From Spirodela intermedia (lineage: Eukaryota; Streptophyta; Magnoliopsida; Alismatales; Araceae): a DNA stretch of 64,000 nucleotides. The position numbers and the translations under genes are program-made. This document shows, one piece after another, positions 36,067 to 46,641 of this stretch (the stretch's first letter is position 1; each line of letters begins with the position of its first letter). A model generated the notes under the pieces. It was not told the DNA's origin. It saw nothing but the letters and a program-made list of their open reading frames with translations, and did not search any database. The stretch is taken from positions 1-64,000 of the forward strand of contig CACVBZ020000003.1 of assembly GCA_902729315.2 (NCBI GenBank), read 5' to 3'.

Positions 36067-37569
36067 TTGACAGATCTCATAAAATGATATTATTTTGCCT
36101 TAAATAAAATTAATTTTAACTATATAAAAAATATTCTGTGTTGACTACTGATTTTTGGGATTAGAGAATATTTCTTTATTTTTTGGTTCTTTTAATCCTG
36201 TCAAAATTTGTCACACCTTGACTACTGATCCCCATGAGAGATTAGCTCTAAGGTTCTCTCTCTCTCTCTTTCTCTCTCACACACATATACACACTGTAGT
36301 TTGCCACTCATGCTTGTCATTTGGTCGTGGGGAGTTTAATGGTTTTCATGTTGAGACACACCAAGGTGGAACCTCCATGAGATTTGTATATTTTGACATC
36401 CGGTCATGTGAGCCGTGTAATATTTTGACATCTGGTAACTATAGTCTTATTTCAAGTGTTATTTTTACTATCTCCTTATTATACGCTAAACTATGGCTCA
36501 AATCCAAACCCAGATGAATTGGTTAATCTAGTCTTGATAAAAAATTTACATTGAGAACTCTTATAGCTAAGAAATTTTCGGAAGTTTGATCCGTTAGTTT
36601 TGTCAAACAAATGGACTTGGTCCACGTTAGATCTTTTCGTGGCAGTGTAATGGGTCTTCTCGATATCTTACCGAGCTGATCTTCCCGCTGGCCCATTGGC
36701 CCGTCTTTGGTTCTCTTGCTGACCTGTTGGGCATACTGTGCTCTCCCGTGCGCCTGCCTGACGCAGTGGTTGCAATCCTGCAGTTGCAACCGAGCGCGTA
36801 TGCGGCTGTTCAGCGCTCGAACGCGGATTACCGGATGCCCACACGGCCAGATTCGGCCAATTTTTTGCCGGTTTCTTAAACGTTTTCATCGTCAGATAAT
36901 GTGAGCAAACAGGCACCCTGCTGAAAAGGGACGCCCTTTTGAAACGGGTCTCTCCCTTACACAAAGTGAAGGGGCTGAGGTAGATAGTGCCCACAGCGAG
37001 AACGACTTTTTCTTTCTGCCCTCTATTTTTTTCATGTCCTCTGTTTTTTTCCTTTCTTCCCTTGGCTTGATGTCATTGTTTGTTTTCATGTTAGACAATT
37101 ATTTCCGAATTATGATCTTATCACGTAGAAATATGGAACACTGAGTTCTGTTTAAACTTTGGGAGTTATCCAAACTGCGTTTGGTTCCCTGAAGAATAAA
37201 TGCAGTGGACACGTACGCTCGGACTTGGAGCAGTTAAGGGTAGACAGTCAAATGCTGAATATCTTAAGAGTTGATGCCATTAATCTAAACGATCCTTATC
37301 CTCCACAGATATGCGCAAGACCAGGGATAATAAAAGGTAATAGTATGCCCGACATACGTGGCGTTTTAAGATAATGGGCTTGACTACGAATCATTAAAGA
37401 ATTACACCTTTTACCTTTCCTATTCAATAGAGGTTTTTTTCCCTCGTTATAATCTAATAAATTGTAAGCAATAACCCAGTGAAAAGGCAATTCAAGGTCT
37501 TTCATTAGACATGAATTCAAGGTTTTTTCGTGGCCGCCGGAGCCATGACAGCATGCCGAATTTCCCGGG

Positions 37570-38520
37570 TCATCGGTCTATTCGACGCCGGCGGGGAAAA
37601 TGATGTAGAGCAGTCAGGAATATGCCACAATAAACCTTATTGAGTCTTCTATCAAGAATGAAATAGAGGACTTATGCATTGCTTGTAACTAATAAGCTTT
37701 GTCTGTCGTATTCAACTGAAACAATCCATTACCATCATTTTGTGCGTTCGTTGATGGCGGCACAGACATATCGAATGCCCTAAAAATGTTAACGTTGACC
37801 CATTGCAATTGTTCCGATCCATAACAATCTATAACGTCATTGAATGCGTCCTTTGATGGCGACATCAACAAACAAGGATCCATAAAAATGAAACGGTACA
37901 TCTGTTTTTGTTACATTGACTGGAAATTCTACAGCCAAAAGTTTATGCAATGGTAGCAATTTCAGAGATGACTTATTCATATGCGCCTTTTTTTCCGTTG
38001 ATCTCGCGGAGTTTAGACAGGCCAGACCGAAGCTGAAAAATAAGAAATTGTGTTGTGTAATGTTACTCAAGAAACAACATTGGGACACGACTGTCAGTTG
38101 GTTCGAGGACGAGAAGGGAACGCCGAGAACGACATCAATGCTCAGAACCTGCAAGTACCATGGAGTTTTAATGGATATAAGCAACTGACGGTAAGATTTA
38201 AGGGTCAATGGTGCACTTGGTTAACTTTGTCGGCCGCCGCCGTGGACGTAATACGAAGGTCGAACTTCCTGCTTTCCTGGACTATCCCGCAAAACAGCCG
38301 CCGCCGGGGGAGCCATGCTGGCGTAGAACAGTCGTCATCAAAAAATTCCCTCACCAAACCTTATCAAGCCTCATGTAAGCGAATAAATACACAGAGGGTT
38401 CGTGCATAGCCTGGGTTTCGTCGTACCTGCTATTCGTCAGGGACAAATCAGATGCCGTCAACGCTTCAAGTTTATCATTCCCTTCCGCATTGATCGGAAA
38501 CCCTGCAGCCGAAAGTTAAG
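37570..38520 (+). repeat. diverged direct duplication upstream of the 38911 gene
   Basis: The block around 37575-37680 (gccggcgg...gtagagcagtc...aataaacctta) resembles 38300-38370. The block around 37905-37940 (ttgactggaaattctacagccaaaagtt) resembles 38490-38518 (ttgatcggaaaccctgcagccgaaagtt). The two offsets differ by over 100 bp, so indels separate the copies. Function is unknown. Confidence 0.45.
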
Positions 38521-38791
38521 GCGCTCTCAGCGATTGGTAAGCATTTTCGGAGAAAGCGATGGCACAAGGGCGGGAGATTGACAATTTTGGTCAGAGACTA
38601 TTCCTGTAGACATCTGGGTACCCAGCATTGGTCAGAAGCCGCCAGCGAACTTGCTCCACTCAAGTATCCTACAAGAGCCAACGTCATTCTAGGTTTACGT
38701 GGACACAGATTTCTGGCTCGACGATGCTGTAAGTGACACAAGGCCGTCGTTAGGAAGCGTGAACGCCCCCCAATTCGCCTCCTCGAATCGG

Positions 38792-38799
38792 CTATAAAA
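38792..38799 (+). promoter_or_regulatory. TATA box of the 38911 gene
   Basis: ctataaaa lies about 118 nt before the ATG. It is followed by a CT-rich leader (ctctcctgtctctcctatctcc) typical of plant 5' UTRs, and has a counterpart in the relic copy at 33269. Confidence 0.6.
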
Positions 38800-38910
38800 A
38801 ATCTCCCACCTTCTCTATTCCGTGCGGTTAATTCACACACCCTCTCCTGTCTCTCCTATCTCCACAAAGTTCCTTTCTCCGATCTCTCATAGAGAAGTAC
38901 TGCTCTATGA

Positions 38911-40593
38911 ATGGAAAGTCTAAATGAGGAGAACACGCGGTCCTCAAGCTGTCGCGGAGTTTCTTTTGAGATCAGAGCGCGTGCCAATTCCTTCACTGGC
39001 CCCTCCCTAATCAACAACTTCGACCGACCTTCCGGTCGCTGGCTACAGTTGCCATGGAGACTGGGAAACTCAGCGGAGGTTTTCCCTGAGCCGGTTCATA
39101 GTCAAAGATTACTAAGCCGTTCGAGCAGTCACTTTTGTGACGTCGAAAGAGATGATGAAGACGAGAAGCACGGGCCTCTGCCTATCTTCCAGGAGGTTTC
39201 CAACGACCTCGAGAAGCAACAGCCCGGGCAAGCACTGGAGCCGCGCGAGCAGCACACAGGTGACAAGGGGGATCGTTCCGTCACACCCGTGAAGACCAAC
39301 GAATCGAGGTTGTCGATAATACTTCTCGACCAGGGTCTCTTCACCGTATACAAGAGGCTCTTCGCCGTATTCTTTACCGTCAACATGGCTGCCTTCGTTC
39401 TGGCGATCGCCGGGAACTTCTCCTACGCCGAGCGGAAGGCTGCGACCTTCGCCATCTACAATGTGCTCGTCCTCACTCTGTGCCGGAGCGAGGCCTTCCT
39501 CCGGCTCGTTTTCTGGTGCTCCGTGAAGGCCTTGGGAAGGCCGTGGGTGCCTCTCCGGATGAAGACAGCCACCACCTCGTTTCTCCAGTCCGTCGGCGGC
39601 ATCCACAGCAGCTGCGGCGTGTCCTCCGTGGCTTGGCTGATCTACGCCCTGGTACGGACCCTCAAACACCGTCATAACACGTCTCCCGAGATCATAGCCG
39701 TAGCATCCGCCATCCTATCGCTGCTCTTCGTCTCCTGCCTGGTGTCGTTCCCTCTGGTTCGCCACCTCCACCACAACGTCTTCGAGCGAACCCACCGATT
39801 CGCCGGATGGACGGCGCTGGCTCTTCTGTGGGTATTCGTCGTGCTCACTGCCGGTTATGATCCCAAATCAGAATCATACGACAAGCTCAACGTTTCAAGG
39901 TTGGCGAAGCAACAGGAGATCTGGTTGACCCTGCTCGTAACCCTTCTGACCGTCCTCCCGTGGGTCACCGTGAAACAAATGCCCGTGTCGGTGGCCTCTC
40001 CTTCCGGCCACGCCTCCATCATTAAATTTGCCGGCGGCGTGAAAGCCGGACTTCTGGGCAGAATCGGCCGTTCTCCGTTATCAGAGTGGCACGCCTTCGC
40101 AATCATATCCGACAACAAGGAGGGCCACATGATGCTGGCTGGAGCGGTGGGCGACTTCACCAGGGGGCTGGTGTCCGATCCTCCGAGCCACCTCTGGGTC
40201 CGCGGGGTGCACTTCGCGGGACTGCCGTATTTGGTGCATATGTACAACAGGGCGGTGCTGGTGGCCACCGGCTCCGGCATCGCCGTGTTCCTCTCGTTCC
40301 TGTTGCAGCCGTGCGCCGCCGAAGTGTGCGTCGTTTGGGTGACTAAGTCGGTGGATCAGAACTTCGGCTCGGAGATCAAGGAGATGATGAGCGGGCATCC
40401 GGCAGGGAAGGTGATCATCCACGACACGGCCGTATCCGGCCGTCCGAACGTGGCCGAGTTGGCCGTTGAGACGGCGAAGAAATGGAAGGCCGAAGTGGTG
40501 GTTGTGACAAGCAACCCCCAGGGCAGCAGGGACGTCGTCGATGCATGTAGAGGTGAAGGCATCGCGGCATTCGGGCCGATCTGGGACTCGTGA
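38911..40593 (+). CDS. membrane ferric-reductase-like / nucleotide-binding protein (plant adenylate-forming-reductase-like C-terminal type), single exon
   Basis: The ORF is intronless and encodes 560 residues. Residues 1-140 are soluble and polar, with an acidic patch DDEDE at 81-85. Hydrophobic segments lie at about 148-168, 180-203, 236-250, 261-283, 297-314 and 335-350. Histidines at 232, 286-287 and 295 fall in or near these and could bind haem (inference). SEWHAFAI at 391-398 resembles the flavin-contact motif of ferredoxin-reductase-like domains. ATGSGIAVF at 452-460 resembles the NAD(P)-binding glycine motif, followed by a Rossmann-like tail. Similar plant proteins are annotated by likeness to fungal adenylate-forming reductases, but no adenylation domain is present. 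Substrate and membrane are unknown. The start at 38911 is the first in-frame ATG after the TATA box. Confidence 0.75.
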   Translation: MESLNEENTRSSSCRGVSFEIRARANSFTGPSLINNFDRPSGRWLQLPWRLGNSAEVFPEPVHSQRLLSRSSSHFCDVERDDEDEKHGPLPIFQEVSNDLEKQQPGQALEPREQHTGDKGDRSVTPVKTNESRLSIILLDQGLFTVYKRLFAVFFTVNMAAFVLAIAGNFSYAERKAATFAIYNVLVLTLCRSEAFLRLVFWCSVKALGRPWVPLRMKTATTSFLQSVGGIHSSCGVSSVAWLIYALVRTLKHRHNTSPEIIAVASAILSLLFVSCLVSFPLVRHLHHNVFERTHRFAGWTALALLWVFVVLTAGYDPKSESYDKLNVSRLAKQQEIWLTLLVTLLTVLPWVTVKQMPVSVASPSGHASIIKFAGGVKAGLLGRIGRSPLSEWHAFAIISDNKEGHMMLAGAVGDFTRGLVSDPPSHLWVRGVHFAGLPYLVHMYNRAVLVATGSGIAVFLSFLLQPCAAEVCVVWVTKSVDQNFGSEIKEMMSGHPAGKVIIHDTAVSGRPNVAELAVETAKKWKAEVVVVTSNPQGSRDVVDACRGEGIAAFGPIWDS

Positions 40594-42240
40594 GACATAG
40601 TCAAAGGTTAACATCTATTTCGTGTCCACGTTGCTCGGAAATTGATTCATGGCAGGGGATTAATCCCCGGCCAGTCTATGTTATAGTCAATTTGATCTTT
40701 CTGTGACACACTTTAAAAGGTAATGTGACTGTTTGAAGTTTTCATTATATGATTTTAGTAAAACGGAAATTAGGATGCTTTGCATCAGTTTCAGAGAGTA
40801 TAACTTCGTAGGTAATGACCAAACAAATATGCATGCCAATTAGGCTTCCTCTCTTGCGGAGTGGAAAACGGTATATTTTTTCAGCAAGGCAACTTTCTCT
40901 ATTTCGAATGTATTTTGAGTTAGGAGGTCAAATAACTATAGCAATCCTATTTTGAGAAAGAAACAATATATACTAGAATTAAATTAGTACGTCAATTGTG
41001 ATGTAGAAACTTATTTCTACATGTTCCTTATGCATTAGCTAATCAAAGCTTTGCTTTGATTAGGATCTGAAGTGAGAATTCTTAAATTCCTTCATGAGGT
41101 CATCAAAGTTCCCAATTTTTTGGCTTTGATAAGTGATCATAATTTTGTAGATATCTGGCCGAGCATCAATATGTTGAAAATGTTGTCCATTTCGGTTTTA
41201 CTTTTTTTCTGAGAAAGAACCAATAATGGCAAAGGTTTTAATTGTTATAGTCCAATTGGACAAACTTATACAACTAGGTTTGCATCCTGAAAGTCCATCA
41301 AGTATTTACGAAGAAAAATTGACCTTTTCTAGGCACAGTCTTTTTAGGATCTAGGTAAATGTCATATTTGCGTATTTCAGTAGAAAATCATCCCCGATTA
41401 AGGTGTTTACCATGCAAAAAACTCATCCCAAAGAGGGATAACTTTGCTAGGGTCCCCTTGTCCTAAGGAGACCTTAGCCCTATTAACATTTCTGTTGAGT
41501 TATGGATTAATTCAGTATTATTTTGATGATTTTTTGAGATTAGCTTGAAATCATGAAAATGATAATATTGAATTAAAATTGTATGGTAAAAAAAAAATCT
41601 TGATTATAGTAGTAACTTGATACGTTGTAAAATAAATTGAATTGGTGATCTTAATTATAAAAATATCTTTGACAAATTAAATTCTAGTTAGGATATATGA
41701 AATTAAAGATGTATGAGCATACATTTAATAACAAATACTTTCGAGGTAAATATATCATCATTCTATGTGTGAACTTTAATTTTAGATTATTTATATTAAA
41801 TAATTCGCTAATATAGACATAAAAAACATAAGGAAAACTCTTTGAATGAGGAGTCAAAAGCAACAAAGTCCATGAGAAATTATCAAGTTATTGAATTGAT
41901 ATTAATTTTATAAAATTAATATATTTTTTGAAATTCAAAATCCAGAAGCGGCAAGCAACAAATTTAAGACCGTTAGATAATTTTTTTGACCCAAAAGGCC
42001 CAAGATTATATATTTTTTTTTGCCTAATTTCGTAATGATAATATTACGAAACAATGAGAAGAAAATATCAATCTGGTGGTCCTCAAATCTCTCACTCAAT
42101 TATATTTCAATCTTAGTAAGTTTCGTCATCTTTGAGTGAAAATGATGGAATGATTGAACCAATCAACGCCTCATCTCCAGTCAACTCAATGGAGCCAACT
42201 CAAGAAGATGATCAACCTCAAGTGGAATCTCCTCCAGCAT
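40594..42240. other. AT-rich 3' flank and spacer, no gene seen
   Basis: Strongly AT-rich from 40680 to 42130. No coding frame with a recognisable family is present. A short frame at 42132-42356 runs across the edge of block X and is treated as chance. Confidence 0.5.
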
Positions 42241-42263
42241 CAAAACCTCTCCTCCCAAGAAGG

Positions 42264-42776
42264 CCATCCTTTCATTGGGTCCTGGGCGACTTGTCCCCGT
42301 TTAAGAGAACATTCAGTGAGTACGTTTCGCCCGCCGCCGGTGGCTTTCTACGGTAGATTAACAGGCAGCCAACTTCGTCAGGGATTCGATACAGTGTACT
42401 AGGTTGACGGGCTGAAGGGTGAACCTTGCCGTAGAGGCTCAGAACATGCACAGGACGGTGGGAATGAGTGCCAGTGGCGGAAGCTGAAGGAACATGTGGG
42501 GCAATGCTAGCGAGCGAGAAGAGCACACACAGCGACCTGGCACATGCAGGGACAGAGAGACCGAGCGGACCGATTTGCGGGCTGTGACAGAGAGAGAGAG
42601 AGGTGCATCGAATGGATCTGCCAGGAAGAAGGGCGGAGGATATGCTTAATAACAGTTGATGCTGAGAAGGAATGGCTGCCACACAAGGAGAAACACTCAT
42701 ACATATCCGGAGATGAGGTGCCCTACGACTTTGCTTTTATTTTCAATGGTGTAAAGCCTAAACGGTCCTCTTCTGG
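42264..42776 (-). repeat. block X, copy 1 (inverted relative to copy 3)
   Basis: This 513-bp block is the reverse complement of 61270-61782, also 513 bp, at high identity. Homology begins sharply at ccatcctttcattggg and ends at cctcttctgg. It carries a short GA run and open frames on both strands, but no recognised gene. Its right edge abuts block Y directly. Confidence 0.9.
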
Positions 42777-43340
42777 AATTTTCCATCGCGTTAAAGCTCA
42801 CAATTCTTTTGATTTTCACAAGATCGCTGTGTTCCCAATTGTTGAGAATCTTGCCAAACGTTCGGGTGAAAATGTCTCCCTAATTTTTGAGGATCTTTCT
42901 GCTGATAATCGGCAGAAATTTCTTAGGAATAGAGAAAATAGTGAACAAATGGACGAAGACAACCAGAAATGTCGGCTGGAGATATAGCCAGAATATGATG
43001 TCCTGTCACATTGTGAAGGGAGAGAATTATCGTTTGACCCACGTACGCAAACTAAGCCACATGAATGCTACGAGCTCGACACAAGCGACCAAACATCAAG
43101 TCTTCTGAGCGATTATCGCTTTTGAGTACCGTGAATCAATGATTTATATTTACAATTGAAATTCACATCTCTGCCTTGACGACACCTACACTATACAACT
43201 ACAACCAACCGACTTTAACCCATTGTTGTCCGCCGAGCATTGTTGCGTAAAGTGAATGAACTCACTTTATATGCAGAAGACGGGCATGCAACAATTGTTG
43301 ACCGTCCGAGATAAAACACAAAAGGAACAAAGTGCTAGAG
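42775..43340 (+). repeat. block Y, copy 1
   Basis: This 566-bp block is nearly identical to the reverse complement of 45559-46124, also 566 bp. It starts at the small palindrome ggaattttcc and ends aaagtgctagag. Here it lies immediately upstream of the DUF538 copy 1 leader. It lacks long terminal inverted repeats, so element type is unclear. Confidence 0.9.
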
Positions 43341-43455
43341 CCTTCTCCTTCTCTTCTCCGGCAGAGGGGTCGTCACCTTCTTCTTCTCCTTCAGACACCG
43401 GTTGCTCCACCGATCCGCCCCGCCCGTAACCCCACCGCAGGTCCACGTTCCACCA

Positions 43456-43908
43456 ATGGCGCAGCAGACCATCGAGGCCCACCGCCCCGGCGCGGAGATC
43501 TACACGGGCGACGACCTCTGCCGCCAGAAGGCCATCGACCTCCTCGAGGAACTCAACCTCCCCAGGGGCCTCCTCCCCATCGAGAACGTCGAGGAGATCG
43601 GCATCAACCGTCAGACCGGCTTCGTGTGGCTCCGCCAGAAGAAGGCCCTCAACTACACCTTCCGCAAGGCCGGCCGCCTCGTTTCCTACGGCGCCGAGGT
43701 CACGGGCTTCGTGGAGGACCGCCGCATGCGGCGGGTGACGGGGGTGAAGTCCAGGGAGATGCTCATCTGGATCCCGCTGGGAGAGTTCTTTGTGAACCCC
43801 AAGGACACCACCAAGATCACCTTCAGGACGCCCGCGGGACTCTCGAAGACCTACCCGGCCTCGGCCTTCGAGCTCGAGGAGCAGGGAAACCAGAGATTAC
43901 TCGCCTGA
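43456..43908 (+). CDS. DUF538 (SVB-like) protein, copy 1
   Basis: Single exon, 150 residues. DUF538 proteins are small plant proteins; the Arabidopsis member SVB affects trichome size and branching, but the biochemical role is not settled. Family signs are YTGDDLCRQKAIDLLEE near 14-30, LPRGLLPIENVEEIG near 33-47, TGFVWLRQKKA, KAGRLVSYG-EVTGFVE, SREMLIWI and the C-terminal TPAGLSKTYPASAFELEE. Residues 1 to about 143 equal copies 2 and 3; only the last few codons and the 3' flank differ. Homology to the other copies starts at about 43341, where block Y abuts. The TATA box and most of the promoter arm of copies 2 and 3 are therefore missing. Transcription would need a new promoter in block Y, so expression is doubtful though the frame is intact. 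ORF start ATG 43456 follows the conserved caccaATGGCG context. Confidence 0.88.
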   Translation: MAQQTIEAHRPGAEIYTGDDLCRQKAIDLLEELNLPRGLLPIENVEEIGINRQTGFVWLRQKKALNYTFRKAGRLVSYGAEVTGFVEDRRMRRVTGVKSREMLIWIPLGEFFVNPKDTTKITFRTPAGLSKTYPASAFELEEQGNQRLLA

Positions 43909-45558
43909 TAATTACATGCGCGTTCATTGAAACATTTGTTCTATAAAATGTTCATTGTTCGTTGCCCTAGCTCGGGATGAACGAGAGAAAGATAGCTTCT
44001 TTTTCACAAAGTCTGCTACGTTGACTCTGGATTCCTTTTTTCTTTCATCTTCCAGTCATCATATTTATGCTAAACGTGAGCAGGAGAGAAGGACAGTCTG
44101 CCGTCTCCTTGCCATTTTTCCTCGAATACTGAATGAGGACGACTTCGGAAGCTTGAACTCGGGATGCCATCAACGTAAGATGTCAGAGTGTGCCCGGAAA
44201 GACGTAAATGATGGGTGTTAATCAGCCAGACTATTCAAAAAACCTTGTTGGGATGATCCTTCGTCGCTTGTGCTACGACTCACTCGTCTAGGTATATGGA
44301 GCGTTCATTTCGAGTCGTTATGGACTTGCATGATTAGAAGAAGATCCATCGGTCTGAAGAGGAGAAAAGATGGCTTTTACCGGTGTGTGTCGTGCATTTG
44401 ATGCTGGCTCTACGTAAACGATAAGTGAATGGCGTAGAGGAATTGAGGGGTTTTCGCACTAGGGATGTCTTGAAATATATTAAGCAAGCTATCTGTATAA
44501 TGTATTCACTGTAAGAACGGAGGAAGTAATATTTTTGCGGTTGTTTAGATTTTTCTTCTTTGGTCCTGATGCCGCCCTAAGGTACTCATCGACGATGACA
44601 ACCATCATGCTTGAACCAGACCATGTTAGGTCTTTTGCCTTAAATTGCTCGTTGGTTCAGGCCTATTGATCTCGATTACGCCTCACTGAAATTTAAATTT
44701 TTTATATCGTAATGGAAGTGAATTTTCTTTCTAATGGCAATCTTGCATGGTGGACTCCAGCACTACTGCCGTGCGGAGTGAAAAGAGAGAGAGAGAGACG
44801 GCGACAAGATCGTGATGATGTGCCTTCCAACTTCGTCTCTCGTGCATATGGTTCCACCAGTCACATGCGCCCAGCCCGTTGACATGCGGCGGACTCATGG
44901 AACAGCGTTATTCATTATGTAGGGGCCTAAGCTCACAAGTGGATCATCAAAGCACAAAATACAATGAACTTCGTGAAGAATTTTAACCCGCATTCATCAC
45001 CAATAGGCCACCTCGCTGCCAACTACCAACTAGCGTTTAGTTCATTCCCTCCATCCCCACCATCACTCCATTATTTTTAAATATCTTCCTGACTCTACGA
45101 ATATGGTCCATGTTTCCGTATATCCAACCTTTTCTTTAAGGGAAATGCTTAGCGGCAATATCAATCCTGATTCCTTTGACTTTCATTTTTGAAATCTATT
45201 TTAGTGTTGAATACCAATTTGCAATACCAGTTTGCCGTAGACTTTGCAGCGTGGCGCATGAGTATATTATTTAATCGTTATTCTCTTGATTAGAACCAAT
45301 TGTTTAGAATTTTAATGTGACAGAAAATGAGTTGCCTAGGTTCATCCACGGTGGAAGGGGGTTAAACCGCACTGTTGTGGGGAGAGCCAGCAGACAATCA
45401 AGTTGGTCTGAACATCAAAGATTTCTCATGAGGCTCGAGTGGCCTCGGTAGTACGCATCTAGAGGCTTCCAACCAACCTATGAGTATTACGAACGTGAGA
45501 ATGGTTGTCCCACGGCCAATGCTTAATCACGAGATGCCCCATACTTAAATTACAAGTG
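43909..45558. other. spacer between DUF538 copies 1 and 2
   Basis: No gene is recognised. The flank just after copy 1 shares no sequence with the flanks of the other copies. A short GA run lies at 44784-44798. The open frame at 43955-44221 has no family signal. Confidence 0.5.
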
Positions 45559-46124
45559 CTCTAGCACTTTGTTCCTTTTGTGTTTTATCTCGGACGGTCA
45601 ACATTTGTTGCATGCCCGTCTTCTGCATATAAAGTGAGTTCATTCACTTTACGCAACAATGCTCGGCGGACAACAATGGGTTAAAGTCGGTTGGTTGTAG
45701 TTGTATAGTGTAGGTGTCGTCAAGGCAGAGATGTGAACTTCAATTGTAAATATAAATCATTGATTCACGGTATTCAAAAGCGATAATCGCTCAGAAGACT
45801 TGATGTTTGGTCGCTTGTGTCGAGCTCGTAGCATTTAGGTGGCTTAGTTTGCGTACGTGGGTCAAACGATAATTCTCCCCCTTCACAATGTGACAGGACA
45901 TCATATTCTGGCTATATCTCCAGCCGACATTTCTGGTTGTCTTCGTCCATTTGTTCACCATTTTCTCTATTCCTAAGAAATTTCTGCCGATTATCAGCAG
46001 AAAGATCCTCAAAAATTAGGGAGACATTTTCACCCGAACGTTTGGCAAGATTCTCAACAATTGGGAACACAGCGATCTTGTGAAAATCAAAAGAATTGTG
46101 AGCTTTAACGCGATGGAAAATTCC
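45559..46124 (-). repeat. block Y, copy 2 (inverted)
   Basis: Reverse complement of 42775-43340 at full length. Relative to DUF538 copy 2, also on the minus strand, it lies about 65 bp downstream of the stop codon, whereas in copy 1 it lies upstream of the gene. Its outer edge forms a short perfect inverted repeat (aagtgct-ct-agcactt). Confidence 0.9.
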
Positions 46125-46188
46125 ATCTTGTTGCCTCAGGCTACAGATTCAATTTTGAAGATGTAGAGCGACCGAATCCGGGTACGTA

Positions 46189-46641
46189 CTACGCAGTTAA
46201 TCTCTGGGTTCCCTGCTCCTCGAGCTCGAAGGCCGAGGCCGGGTAGGTCTTCGAGAGTCCCGCGGGCGTCCTGAAGGTGATCTTGGTGGTGTCCTTGGGG
46301 TTCACAAAGAACTCTCCCAGCGGGATCCAGATGAGCATCTCCCTGGACTTCACCCCCGTCACCCGCCGCATGCGGCGGTCCTCCACGAAGCCCGTGACCT
46401 CGGCGCCGTAGGAGACGAGGCGGCCGGCCTTGCGGAAGGTGTAGTTGAGGGCCTTCTTCTGGCGGAGCCACACGAAGCCGGTCTGACGGTTGATGCCGAT
46501 CTCCTCGACGTTCTCGATGGGGAGGAGGCCCCTGGGGAGGTTGAGTTCCTCGAGGAGGTCGATGGCCTTCTGGCGGCAGAGGTCGTCGCCCGTGTAGATC
46601 TCCGCGCCGGGGCGGTGGGCCTCGATGGTCTGCTGCGCCAT
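46189..46641 (-). CDS. DUF538 (SVB-like) protein, copy 2 (inverted)
   Basis: Single exon, 150 residues, starting at ATG 46641 on the minus strand. The domain reads as in copy 1; differences are confined to the end (GTQRLTA instead of GNQRLLA). It retains a full promoter arm: TATATAA at 46811-46805, 170 nt before the ATG, exactly as in copy 3, and matching sequence to about 47560. This copy and copy 3 are the two most likely to be expressed. The 3' flank changes to unique sequence at the stop codon and then to block Y. Confidence 0.9.
   Translation of the reverse strand: MAQQTIEAHRPGAEIYTGDDLCRQKAIDLLEELNLPRGLLPIENVEEIGINRQTGFVWLRQKKALNYTFRKAGRLVSYGAEVTGFVEDRRMRRVTGVKSREMLIWIPLGEFFVNPKDTTKITFRTPAGLSKTYPASAFELEEQGTQRLTA

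Larger units (their letters stand above)
35058..38780. other. spacer with degraded duplications, no supported gene
   Basis: This stretch is AT-rich to about 36600, then mixed with a GC-rich island at 36660-36860. It contains a direct duplication at 35724/35930 and a second degraded pair at 37570-37940 and 38300-38520, listed separately. The open frames here are short and lack family motifs. Confidence 0.5.

Noticed and set aside
38911-40614. Long minus-strand frames (for example 39112-39675 and 40081-40614) opposite the membrane protein gene
   Set aside because: Antisense shadows of a GC-rich coding exon without motifs.
42132-42356. Frame of 74 codons resembling the end of a minus-strand frame at 61690-61872
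   Set aside because: The similarity is only the shared block X; the N-terminal halves are unrelated and no family is recognised.
42544-42987. Frame of 147 codons crossing blocks X and Y
   Set aside because: It spans a block junction; the two halves occur separately elsewhere, so it is not an ancestral gene.
43332-43946. Alternative-frame 204-codon ORF over DUF538 copy 1
   Set aside because: Pro/Arg-rich shadow of the GC-rich DUF538 coding frame.
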